The notes below the pieces were generated by a model. That model made no database searches. It saw only the letters and a program-made list of their open reading frames with translations, and was not told the origin of the DNA. Shown piece by piece: positions 9,124 to 19,047 of a DNA stretch of 64,000 nucleotides. How positions within the stretch are numbered: position 1 is the stretch's first letter; the number at the start of each line of letters is the position of its first letter. Source of the stretch: Sulfopaludibacter sp963835555 (GTDB taxonomy: Bacteria > Acidobacteriota > Terriglobia > Bryobacterales > Bryobacteraceae). The DNA lies in NCBI GenBank assembly GCA_963835555.1, contig CAWIGC010000038.1, positions 496,001 through 560,000 on the forward strand. The letters are read 5' to 3'. A program made the translations under genes and the position numbers.

Positions 9124-9996
9124 TTGGCGCAAGCCACGGTACCCTGGAGTTTGATCGGCGATCGATTCGAGACAGTGCGCCCGTGGTGGACGCGGGTACG
9201 TCCCACGGCCCGTTACCTGATGGAAACCGAGGCGCACGTGTATGCCCTGGCGGTGGCTGCGAGCGTTCTGCTGGCCTTTTATCCATTCCTGATGGTGATG
9301 CTCTCGTTCTGCCGCGACATTCTGCACTGGCCGGCAGCGGAACAGGCGATCTACCTGGCGATCCGGGATTTTTTCGCAGGGAAGGCCGGACCGTTCATCG
9401 TGCAGAACCTGCAGCCCTGGATGGTCCCCAAACTGCACCTGCTTTCCATGGTGCTGCTGCTGTTCACCGCCAACGGCATTTTCGAGCCGCTCGAAGTGGC
9501 CCTGAATCGCGCGTGGGGCGTGACGCAGAACCGCAGCTATCTGAAGAATCAGCTCATCGCCCTGGGCCTGATTTTCGGATGCGGCGCCCTGGCCCTGCTT
9601 TCGCTGATGCTGACCGCGCTGAATTCCGGCTGGATTGCGCAGTTCGCCGGCAGTCACAACCAGGTTCTCGGTTTCGTGAGCAAAGGCGTGTTTAAGCTGG
9701 CTGCCGTGCCGATTTCGATGATCGCGCTATTTCTGGTTTACTGGCTGCTTCCCAACCGCCGGATTGAACCCGCCCGGGTGGCGCCTGTGGCCATTTGGGT
9801 GGGACTGGCACTGGAAGCGCTGAAGTACATCAACCTGGTGCTGGCGCCCTGGCTGGATGCCAAATTCGAGCACGAGTACAACATCTTTCGATACTCGGTG
9901 ACCATTCTGCTCTGGAGTTTTCTGGCCGCGCTGGTGGTTTTGGCCGGCGCTCACTGGACCGCCCGGCATGGCCGCGAGGATCCGCTCTCGGAATAG
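9124..9996 (+). CDS. YihY/BrkB family integral membrane protein
   Basis: About 290 residues from a TTG start at 9124; a later start cannot be excluded. The sequence has six hydrophobic segments and family landmarks: EAHVYALAVAASVLLAFYPFLMV at the first membrane helix, the FEPLEVALNRAWGV motif near residue 120, and a C-terminal LLWSFLAALVVLAGAHW helix. The family (formerly mis-assigned as RNase BN) has no settled function. The next gene starts 12 bases after its stop, so it may be the first gene of a three-gene unit with the amidase pair. Confidence 0.8.
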   Translation: MAQATVPWSLIGDRFETVRPWWTRVRPTARYLMETEAHVYALAVAASVLLAFYPFLMVMLSFCRDILHWPAAEQAIYLAIRDFFAGKAGPFIVQNLQPWMVPKLHLLSMVLLLFTANGIFEPLEVALNRAWGVTQNRSYLKNQLIALGLIFGCGALALLSLMLTALNSGWIAQFAGSHNQVLGFVSKGVFKLAAVPISMIALFLVYWLLPNRRIEPARVAPVAIWVGLALEALKYINLVLAPWLDAKFEHEYNIFRYSVTILLWSFLAALVVLAGAHWTARHGREDPLSE

Positions 9997-10008
9997 TACA
10001 ATTTGGTG

Positions 10009-10182
10009 GTGAAAGACTGGAGAGCGATCGCCCGCGGAAGCGGACTGGATTTGCCGGCGCAGGACCTGGACCGCATCGTGCCGCCGCTGGAGAGCCTGGA
10101 GGAAACGTTTCGCCCGCTGGTCGCAGGCCTCACGCCCGAGATGGAGCCGGGCTTCTGTTTCCGGTTCGAGGAGAGCGAGTGA
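10009..10182 (+). CDS. GatC/AtzG-like small amidase subunit
   Basis: 57 residues: MKDWRAIARGSGLDLP at the start, then DRIVPPLESLEETFRPL and TPEMEPGFCF near the end. Size, helix content and position immediately before an amidase are those of GatC or of AtzG (DUF4089), small subunits that wrap around amidase-signature partners. GTG at 10009 is assumed; GTG at 10006 is equally possible. Its TGA overlaps the GTG of the amidase (GTGA), so the two are translationally coupled. I cannot tell GatC from AtzG by eye. Confidence 0.65.
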   Translation: MKDWRAIARGSGLDLPAQDLDRIVPPLESLEETFRPLVAGLTPEMEPGFCFRFEESE

Positions 10183-11564
10183 CCATCCGCGAAGTGGGCG
10201 CGAGCCTGCGCGCGCGGCACATCTCGGCAGTCGAAGTGACGCAGTCCGCCCTGAGTCGAATCGAGCGGCTGGACCCCACGCTTAAGGCGTTTATCGCCGT
10301 GACCGCGGAATCCGCTTTGCAGCGCGCGCGCCAGGCGGATGCGGAACTGGCCGGCGGGCGCGATCTGGGTCCGCTGCACGGCGTTCCCATGGCGGTGAAG
10401 GATCTGTTCGACGCGCGCGGCCTGCCTACCACCGGCGGTTCGAAGATATTTGCGAACCGCGTGGCCGAGCGCAATTCCACCGTGGTCGGGAAACTGGAAG
10501 CTGCCGGAGCGGTGATGCTGGGCAAACTCAACATGCACGAACTGGCTTACGGCATCACGTCCGCCAATCCGCACTTCGGCGCGGTGCGGAATCCCTGGAA
10601 CCGGGAGCACAGTCCGGGAGGATCGAGCGGCGGATCGGGCGCCGCGGTAGCGACCCGCATGGTTTGCGCCGCGCTGGGGAGCGATACCGGCGGCTCCATC
10701 CGCATCCCGGCCGCTTTCTGCGGCACGGTCGGGCTCAAGCCCACGTATGGGCGGGTGAGCCGGTATGGGGTCCTGCCGCTGGGGTACACCCTGGATCATG
10801 TGGGACCGCTCACCCTTTCGGTGCGCGATGCGGCGCTGGTATTGAATGCCATCGCCGGCTACGATCCCCGCGACCCGGCGTCGTCGCGCCGGCCGGTGGT
10901 GGACTACGTTCCCGACGAGGGCTGCTCCATTCGCGGGGTGCGCGTGGGCTTCCCCGAGAACTTCTTCTACGAACGCCTGGATCCCGATGTGGAATCGGCG
11001 GTCCGCGGAGCGGTGGCGCGCGCCGAATCGCTGGGCGCCAGGGTGACGCCGGTGCGATTGCCGGATATGGCGGCGCTCAATGCCGTAGGCCGGGTGATCC
11101 TGCTGGCGGAAGCCTCCGCGGTGTACGATCCGTATCTGAAGGACCGGGCGGCTTTCGGCCCGGACGTGCTGGCCCTGCTGGATCAGGGCCGTCTGGTGCC
11201 GGCTACGGATTACATCAACGCGCAACGGTTGCGCCGCAAAATGATCCACGAGTTCGCGGCGCTGTGGAACAGCGTCGATTGCCTCTTCTGCCCGACCACG
11301 CCCAATACCGCGCCGCGGGTTGGGGCGGCGACCATCCGGCTGGGCGGCCGCGAAGAGGATGTGCGGCTGGCGACCACGCGGCTGGTACGCGGCATCAATG
11401 TGTTGGGTCTTCCATCGCTCTCTGTTCCTTGCGGGCTGAGCGCCGACGGGCTGCCGATCGGCCTTCAGATCGTCGGGCCTGCCTTCGAAGAGGCTTTGAT
11501 TTTGCGAATCGGGGCAGCTTTGGAAGACGGCGGCTTAGGTATTCCCCCGTGGGTTGAGGCTTGA
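10179..11564 (+). CDS. Amidase-signature family enzyme (GatA/AtzE-like)
   Basis: 461 residues from the GTG that overlaps the preceding stop. The amidase-signature core is intact: MAVKDLF supplies the catalytic Lys, SPGGSSGGSGAAVA the cis-Ser region, and SDTGGSIRIPAAFCG the nucleophile Ser. KPTYGRVSRYGVLPLGYTLDH follows. Length is close to GatA (about 480). The phrase HELAYGITSANPHFGAVRNP differs from canonical GatA (which has a TENSAFG-type motif), favouring an AtzE-like or general amidase over tRNA amidotransferase. There is no gatB nearby. Hydrolysis of a small amide with its small subunit is the likely role. Confidence 0.8.
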   Translation: MTIREVGASLRARHISAVEVTQSALSRIERLDPTLKAFIAVTAESALQRARQADAELAGGRDLGPLHGVPMAVKDLFDARGLPTTGGSKIFANRVAERNSTVVGKLEAAGAVMLGKLNMHELAYGITSANPHFGAVRNPWNREHSPGGSSGGSGAAVATRMVCAALGSDTGGSIRIPAAFCGTVGLKPTYGRVSRYGVLPLGYTLDHVGPLTLSVRDAALVLNAIAGYDPRDPASSRRPVVDYVPDEGCSIRGVRVGFPENFFYERLDPDVESAVRGAVARAESLGARVTPVRLPDMAALNAVGRVILLAEASAVYDPYLKDRAAFGPDVLALLDQGRLVPATDYINAQRLRRKMIHEFAALWNSVDCLFCPTTPNTAPRVGAATIRLGGREEDVRLATTRLVRGINVLGLPSLSVPCGLSADGLPIGLQIVGPAFEEALILRIGAALEDGGLGIPPWVEA

Positions 11565-11799
11565 GGCTGGGGTATATCACTCACCGGCGGGCTAAACCGC
11601 GTCCCTACTCTTGAATTTCAGATTCCTTAGTCCGTAGAATAGCTCTACGCATTTCCATAGGAACTACTCCTTTATTGCCATTCCGGTGCAATTGCATCCG
11701 AAAAGCCTTTTCCTCTCAATAGCGCAGGGCAAGCAGCCGGAATGGCCTTGTAAATGCACCGCAGAAGCTCTGCATATCTGAAATGGAGATTGTAAACGA

Positions 11800-14700
11800 A
11801 TGACCTTCAAATATCTGCGGCTCATCGGATTGGCTGGCTTGCTCTTGCTGGCCTCTGCTATCGGCTTTGCTCAATCCGTCAGTGGTGATCTGCGAGGTAC
11901 GATCTACGATGCCACCGGGGCAGCCGTTCCCGATGCCACGGTGACAGCGAAGAACGATGCCACCGGCGTGGACAGCACAACGAAAACCACAGCCACGGGC
12001 GAATACCACTTGGCCAACCTGCCCGCCGGGACCTACACCGTCACGGTGACTGCGACTGGTTTTTCCAAGGCGCAGGTCAAGGCGGTAGATGTGGTTTTGA
12101 ACAGAATATCCACCGCCAATGTGAGGATCGAGGTGGGCACCGCGACGGAATCAGTTGAGGTAACCGCAGCAGCCGTCACCCTGGATACAACCACCGCCCT
12201 GGTTCAGAACACGTTCCAGGAAAAGCAACTGATGGACCTCCCGACGTCGTCTACGGGCTCGGGTGTGATTAACCTGTCATTGCTGGATGCCGGGGTATCG
12301 TCCAGCGGGGCTGTCGGCCTTGGATCGGGACCATCCGTCGGCGGCCAGCGTCCCCGCAACAACAATTTCACCATCGAAGGCATCGACAACAACAGCGGCA
12401 GCGTAACGGGTCCCCTGGTGGTAGTGCCGAACGACGCCGTCGCCGAGTTTACCGTGCAGCAAAATCAAATCTCGCCGGAGTTCGGCCACTCCTCGGGAGG
12501 CCAGTTCAATCAGGTCGTCAAGAGCGGCACTAACGAGTATCACGGTCTGGCTTACGAGTATATGGAAAACCGCAATCTCAACGCCGCGGACAACATTTCC
12601 TCTATCGATGGCATCCCTCTCCATCCTCGCTTCGATAACAACCGTTTCGGAGGCAGTCTGGGTGGGCCCATCCGTAAGAACAAACTGTTTTTCTACGCCC
12701 TCTACGAATACAATCCGGTTGGCAACAGCGGTTCTGCCGGCCTGCTCTATGCGCCGACCGCGGCCGGATGGAACACAATTGCCTCGTTACCGGCCGGCAT
12801 CAATCAAACCAGCCTCGGCCAGTTGAAGAAGTATCTGGGAACGGCGGCATCGCCTCTCTCGGCCGCAAGTATCGGCGGCTATCCGATGGTTGGACCCGGC
12901 AACGCGAGCCTGGGTCTGCAAGATGCGGCAACGGCCAAAGCCGTGGAGATCGGCCAGGTACCGGTGACCGCTCCCAGCTACGCCAACTACGAGAACGCCG
13001 TCACCAGCCTGGACTTCAACATCTCCGACACGGATAGCCTCCGTGGCCGCTTCATTCTCAATCGGACTGGTTTCATCGACACGGCCGCCAGTCTGCCGGT
13101 CTTCTACCAGACCGTTCCCTCTAACAGCTATTTGATTGCGATCTCGGAGTATCACACATTCTCTCCGACGATGACCAACGAATTCCGGTTGGGATACAAC
13201 CGCTACTCCAACGATTATTCCGCCGGGAACTATACGTGGCCGGGGCTGGATCAATTCCCGAATGTCAACGTCTTCGACCTCAACGCACAACTCGGCCCTG
13301 ACGGCAACGCGCCGCAGTTCGGGTATCAGAACCAGTATCAGTTGACCGAAAATGTAACCTGGACCAAGGGCAATCACACGCATCAAATTCGGGTTTGACG
13401 GCTGGAGGCAGATTTCTCCCCAAAGCTTTACGCAGCGCGCGCGCGGCGACTACGAGTGGAGCTACCTCTCCGACTATCTCTACGACTATTATCCGGACTG
13501 CATCGCGCAGCGTTCCCTGGGGAACGTCACGTATTACGGCAACCGCTGGTTCACCGGGGCCTTCGTCAACGACAGCTGGAAAGTCAAACCGAACTTGACG
13601 GTCAATATCGGCCTGCGCTACGAATATCAGAGCGTGCCCTACACCGAAACCTTGCAGACCGTCAACGCCATCTCCAATGTGCCCGGGCCTGATTGAATTT
13701 CAGAAGCCGACGGCCAATTGAGATGCATGGATGCCGCGCGTCGGCATCGCGTATTCGCCCGGGACCAGCGGCAAGACCTCCATTCGTGCGGGCTTCGGAC
13801 GAAGCTTCGACGTGTTGGTCGACAATTTCGGCCTGCTGACCATGCCTCCGCAATTCACCACTACGGTGGATGTGACCGGGTTCGACAAGGGCGGGTTCAT
13901 GGCGGGCGGCGGCATTCCGCCGAACACCTCGACGGCGGGGCTCTGCGCAGGCGGATGCCCGCTGCGGGCACAGGCGGGTACGTTCCCAACCAGACCCGGC
14001 CGGAGTCCCTGCAATGGAACATCGGCATTCAGCACGTGTTTCGTGACAACTACACCTTCGAAACCCGGTACATGGGTACGCGCGGCATCTTACCTGCCCG
14101 TGCAGGCTCAGTTAAACCGCATTCCCGTGGTCAATGCGTCGAACGCGCTTCCGGTCTACTTCAGCGCGCCCAGCCAGGGCACTCTGAACTCGTTGACTAA
14201 CACGCTGAGCCAAGACGACGGCAGCCTACAATGCCGGCGGCTACCTCGACCCCGCCTACATGGCCGCCGGATTCGACGGGATCATTACCTCCTACCAGCC
14301 CTGGGGCAACTCTACCTATCATGGTTGGGCCAACCAGTTGACGCGCCGCTTCGCCAACGGCCTGCAATTTATGGCTTCCTATACCTTCAGCCACAACATC
14401 GACGATTCCACGGCGGAAGTGTTCAGCACTTATACGACCCCGCGCCGGCCTCAGAACATCCGCAATCTGCGCGCGGATCGTGCCAGTTCGGCATTGGATC
14501 ACCGCAACCGGCTGACCTATCCAGGTGGTGTATGAAAGCCCCTGGTTCAAGAGCTCGAAGAACTGGGCCCTCAAGAACCTGGTCGGCAACTGGGAATTCG
14601 CGCCCATCTATACTTACCAGACCGGAACCTGGTTGACCGTGCAGAGCGGCATCGATTCCAACCTGAACGGAGATTCGGCCGGAGATCGCGCCATCGTCAA

Positions 14701-15124
14701 CCCGGCGGGTAATCCAACATCGGCTCCGGCACTACGGCGCTGAAGAACAGCAACGGCGATACGGTGGCATTCCAGGTGAACAACCCCAACGCCATGTACG
14801 TGACGGCGCCCAAGGGCACAATCGCTACCGGCGGCAGGAACACCGAGCGCCTGAACCCGATCAACGATATCGACATGCCACCATCGTGAAGCGGGTCACG
14901 GTGAAGGAGAAGTACTCGCTGGAATTCGCCGGACGCTTCTTCAACATCATGAATCATCCCGCAGTACGTCGGCGGCATACGTCAGCGATGTGGCTCCCAT
15001 CGGATTCACCGGTTCGGGGGTGCACAACTTCCTGATTCCGTCGTCGTCTTTATTTGCCGACCCGAGCCAGGTCTTTTCCAGTAATCCGCGCAACATTCAG
15101 GTTTCTGCCAAGTTCGTCTTCTGA
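11800..15124 (+). pseudogene. Oar-like TonB-dependent receptor, frameshifted
   Basis: An outer-membrane receptor of about 1,100 residues when repaired. Order: signal peptide (to FAQS), a carboxypeptidase-regulatory beta-sandwich (residues 25-110, GTIYDATGAAVPDATV), plug (FTIEGIDNN), then a long beta-barrel ending in Phe (KFVF) before TGA 15122. It is intact to 13380; then single extra bases at 13381, 13685, 13953, 13963, 14090, 14226, 14518, 14962 and 14978, two at 14878-14879, one lost in a C run near 14712, and one in-frame TGA at 13719. The repaired protein aligns along its length with the receptor at 21443. Probably imports oligomers or peptides energised by TonB. Damage is probably in the sequence rather than the gene. 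Confidence 0.85.
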
Positions 15125-15150
15125 GCCTGGCTGGAATTCGATTCTCCCCA

Positions 15151-15181
15151 GAGGCGCCCTTCACCGGGCGCCTCTTTTTTA
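15151..15181 (+). terminator. Intrinsic terminator of the first receptor
   Basis: Perfect 9-bp stem GAGGCGCCC/GGGCGCCTC with a 6-nt loop followed by a run of seven T, 26 bases after the receptor stop. Confidence 0.92.
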
Positions 15182-15393
15182 TTTCCGAACGCTCCCTCGC
15201 AAAATCAGAATAATAGACAAAAATAGCCCAAAATCCTTTACATGGCACCGTAATAATGTTACTGTTTTGAAAATTCTTGTTTGAAGTAGACGGCGTGAGT
15301 TGAATTTCGCGTAACGGAGTCTATCAATAAAAGCCTGAAGAGTTCCTGCGCCCGATTGCTACCCGCTATCCCCGTGGCGGACTTCGGCGACCG

Positions 15394-15496
15394 GCGAGCG
15401 GAAACTCGCGTACCCATGACTCCCTCATGGGCCAGATCGAGGTGTGCACCTCGTCTAAGCCCCAACCTCCAACGGCGGACCGGATTGCCCGGTTCC
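15394..15496 (+). promoter_or_regulatory. Structured 5' leader: four consecutive hairpins
   Basis: Between the upstream terminator and the receptor start there are four stem-loops in a row: 15394-15409 (GCGAG/CTCGC), 15413-15431 (CCCATGA/TCATGGG, 5-nt loop), 15438-15453 (CGAGGT/ACCTCG) and 15477-15495 (GGACCGG/CCGGTTCC with one G-U). The last ends 11 bases before the AAAGGGG ribosome binding site. The compact order suggests a cis-acting RNA controlling the receptor. It does not match the conserved cores I know for cobalamin, SAM or c-di-GMP riboswitches. Confidence 0.4.
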
Positions 15497-15517
15497 CAGC
15501 TACCTAAAGGGGCCCCA

Positions 15518-18500
15518 ATGCATCGTTTCAGTCCGAAAAGATGGCTGCTGTTGCCACTGCTGATGATCGCGCCTGCGATTTCCCCCATCGTGCTAGCACA
15601 GGAGACTACCGCGAGTTTACAGGGCTCCGTCAAGGATCCCAGCGGCGCCATCATTCCCAAGGCGTCGGTCGAGGTCACCAGCGCCGCGTTGATCGGCGTC
15701 AAGAAGATGGACACGGACCAGGGCTATTTCCATTTCATCAATCTGCCGCCCGGCAATTACACGATGACGATTATAGCCACGGGGTTCCGCACGGTGAAGC
15801 AGGAGAACCTGGTGCTGCAAGTCGGACGCATGCCGACCATCAACGTGATCATGGAAGTGGGCACCCTGGCGGAGACGGTAGAGGTTTCGGCGGAGTCCGC
15901 GAACGTCGATGTGACGCAGAGCAAGGTGCAGGCGAACATCACACGCGATAACCTGATGGATCTTCCTACCCAGAGTCTGTCTTTTCAGAGCGTGATTCAA
16001 TTTGCTCCCGGCGCGCGTTCCGAGCCATTGCAAAGCAGCGGTGGCGGCGCAAACAATGGCTTCCAGATCAACGGCGCCAGCAACTCGGAGAACTCTTATC
16101 TGGTGGAAGGCCAGGAAACGGCTTCGATTTACGACGGGCACTCGAACGCCAACGTCCCCATGGATTTCATTCAGGAAGTGCAGGTGAAGACGAACGGTTT
16201 CGAAGCCGAGTACGGCGGCGCCCTGGGCGGCGTGGTCAACGTGATTAACAAGCGCGGTTCCAACGAATGGCACGGCAGCGTCTTCACTTATTACAACGCT
16301 GACCGGTTCAATGCCGCTCCGAATCCGAGCCAGCTCAAAAACCCGCAGTTCGCCGCCAACTATAACGGCAACAAGCGCATCGACCAGCCCATGGAGTATT
16401 ACTACCCGGTGAAGGATCATTCGAGGGTGGTGGATCCCGGCTTCACTTTGGGCGGCGACCTGATGAAGGACCGGCTGTGGACGTTTGTTTCCGGCGCGCC
16501 GGACTTCAATAACGTGGCACGCACGGTGAATTTCACCTATCCCGGAGCGGTGGGCGCCCGGACGTTCCACGATACCAGCAACACTTACTATTCGGTTGCC
16601 CGGCTGGATTTTCTGGCGACACAGAAGATCCGCCTGTATGGCTCCTGGCAATACAACTACAATCGTGAAACCGGCAGCGTCCTGCCGCAGGCGGATGAAG
16701 TTCATCGACAGTTCAATACCAGTTCCACGAACAATCCCGATATCTACAACGGCGGCATAGGCGTGGTTCGCCCGAATGTCCTCTATAACACCGGCGCGGA
16801 TATCACCATCAGTCCCACCGTAGTGGCCACCACGCGGTTTGGCTATTTCGCTTATAACCTGGAAGACCGCGGCAAGCCGACCGGCATCCAGTATACCTAC
16901 CGCGACACCAACTATCCGTACGCCACCGGGAATGCTCCCGCGCTAGCCGGCACGAAAGCCCTGAACGGCTCTGTGCTGCCCTCGCAGTTCGTAAACTCCG
17001 CGGGCTACACCAACATTGGCGGCAACAGCCAGACGCAATTTGACCTGTGGCAGCGCTACACCTTCAACCAGGATCTGAGTTTCTTCAAAAGCTTCCACGG
17101 AGCCCACAACTTCAAAGTGGGCTACGGATTCCAACATGGCACCGATAACACGCTGGTGGGCTACAACACGGCGGATGTGTACGTGGCTTACAACGTCCCT
17201 TACCAGCCCACGACGACGGGCGGCAAGGCGAACTGCAAGACCATCGTCGGCCAGAACCAGACTCAGTATGGCGTAGCCGGGGGCAATGCCGACGGGACGG
17301 CCTGCCAGGGTCTGTGGGGCACGGTAAACCTGCGCGATGTTTCCACCGGCGGCAAGGTAGGCGGCTGGAACCACTCGTTCTACGTGCAGGATGCCTGGAC
17401 CGTAGGCAAGTACCTGACTCTGAACCTGGGCGTGCGCATGGACAAGGAAAACCTCCCCTCCTACGATAAGACGCAAGGTTATCAAGGCGTCAGTTTCGGA
17501 TGGGGTCAAAAAGTGGCGCCCCGTCTGGGAGCCTCTTACGACCTGCTGCACAACGGAAAGGTCAAGGTATACGGGAGCTTCGGATACTTCTTCGATATCA
17601 TGAAGTACAACCTGCCGCAGGGCAGTTTCGGCGGCCAGTACTGGCACGATTGCGTGTACGCGCTGGATGATCCGAACTACAATGCCATCATCCCGCAGCG
17701 CGACATGAGCGCGAATCACACACCGTATTGCCCGGCTACCGGCGGCACTTCGCCCGCCACGGGAATCATACCGAATGCCCGCTTCATCGAAAACGTGGAT
17801 TATCGCGAGCCGGCCAACGCGCCCAGCCAGATCGGCACTCTCGGGCCGACCGGCCTGATCGATCCCAACCTCGAGCCGATGAAGCAGCATGTCACCACCA
17901 TCGGCGCCGCCTGGGAAATCTCGCACAACATGGTGTTTGAGCCCATCTATACGCGCAGCCGGCTGGACCGCACGATTGAAGATGCCGGCGTGATTACCGC
18001 TGACGGCGAAATCTATTACATCGTCAACCCCGGATTCGGCGTGAATACAAAAGTGCCTAACTGCCCGTCATGCCCGGTGAACCCGAAAGCCGTTCGCGAC
18101 TATGACGGGTTGGAATTCCGTCTGACGAGGCGCTTCGCCCAAAGCTGGTTCGGCAGCTTCTCTTATACCTATAGCCGTATGTACGGAAACTACAGCGGCC
18201 TGACGTCCACCGACGTAAGCGACTCAATCGGCCGCAACGGCGCCAACAGCGACCGAGCCTTCGACGAGCCGTTCATGTCAGTTCGATGCGCACGGCAACC
18301 CCATCAACGGACCATTGGCCACCGACCGGCCGCATACCGTCAAAGTCAATGTTTACTACTCACCGAAGCTGGGGAAGTTCAATCCGACGATCGGCCTGTT
18401 CCAGCAACTATACTCGGGCACGCCGCTTAGCAGCTATATGAGCGTGGCGGGGGCTCCGGTATTTGTGGAAGGCCGCGGCAAATTCGTCAACATGACCCGC

Positions 18501-18918
18501 GACGCACGCATCGGGCAATTGGATCGCCGGCTCTGTGGGCGATGCGCGCACGCCGCGTTTCGCGCAGACGGACATCAGCGTCTTCCAGGACTTCAAAGTA
18601 AACAAGAGCAACGAAAGAATGGTGGCCCGAATCGGCGCCGATTGCCTCAACTGCTTCAACCAGCACCACGTGACGATCATCAACCAGAACCTGCTCCGCA
18701 CCGGGCTGATCACGCCGTACCCGTGCTCTTCGGCGGCCTCGAACTGCTCCGGAGTAACGGATACACAAGCCGGCTTTTCTTACGCATCGGTGGAAAAGGG
18801 ATATGACTACGTCGCACTGGCGAACTCGACGGGTACTACTCTGAACTCGCTTTACGGTTCGCCGCAGTCGTGGCAAAGTCCACGGAGTCTGCGCTTCCAG
18901 GTCAGATTCACTTTCTGA
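15518..18918 (+). CDS. Oar-like TonB-dependent receptor (two frame breaks)
   Basis: About 1,133 residues. ATG 15518 is preceded by AAAGGGG. Signal peptide MHRFSPKRWLLLPLLMIAPAIS, carboxypeptidase-regulatory domain (SLQGSVKDPSGAIIPKASV), plug with GFQINGASNSENSYLVEG, then a beta-barrel ending RFQVRFTF-stop. The terminal Phe is the usual outer-membrane insertion signal. Two single extra bases disturb the frame: T at 18278 between ATG and CAG, and C at about 18525; both restore a family-like sequence when skipped (PHTVKVNVYY, GDARTPRFAQTDISVFQDF). It belongs to a different subfamily from the receptors at 11800 and 21443 and has its own leader and terminator, so it is a separate transcript. Substrate unknown. 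Confidence 0.88.
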
Positions 18919-18943
18919 GCGAAGCGCGGAGTTGGGACTCTCG

Positions 18944-18971
18944 AAGGGGCCGGGCAACCGGCCCCTTTTTT
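18944..18971 (+). terminator. Intrinsic terminator of the second receptor
   Basis: 10-bp stem AAGGGGCCGG/CCGGCCCCTT around a GCAA tetraloop (GNRA type), ending in a T run, 25 bases after the stop. Confidence 0.92.
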
Positions 18972-19047
18972 ATGCACGGCAGTTTGCTAAGAACGTTAAA
19001 ACTGCGGGCCGCGCGCAACCTGTGACACGGGGGCGCGTCTGTGGGAA

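Noticed and set aside
9951..11249. 432-residue minus-strand frame opposite the amidase
   Set aside because: Antisense shadow; the amidase signature on the plus strand is complete.
11800..15124. Programmed ribosomal frameshifting as the reason for the broken receptor
   Set aside because: There are about ten shifts in one gene, no slippery heptamers at most of them, and the paralogue at 21443 is nearly intact.
15394..15496. Known riboswitch class (cobalamin, SAM, c-di-GMP) in the receptor leader
   Set aside because: The conserved core sequences of these classes are not present; only generic hairpins are seen, so it is kept as an unassigned leader.
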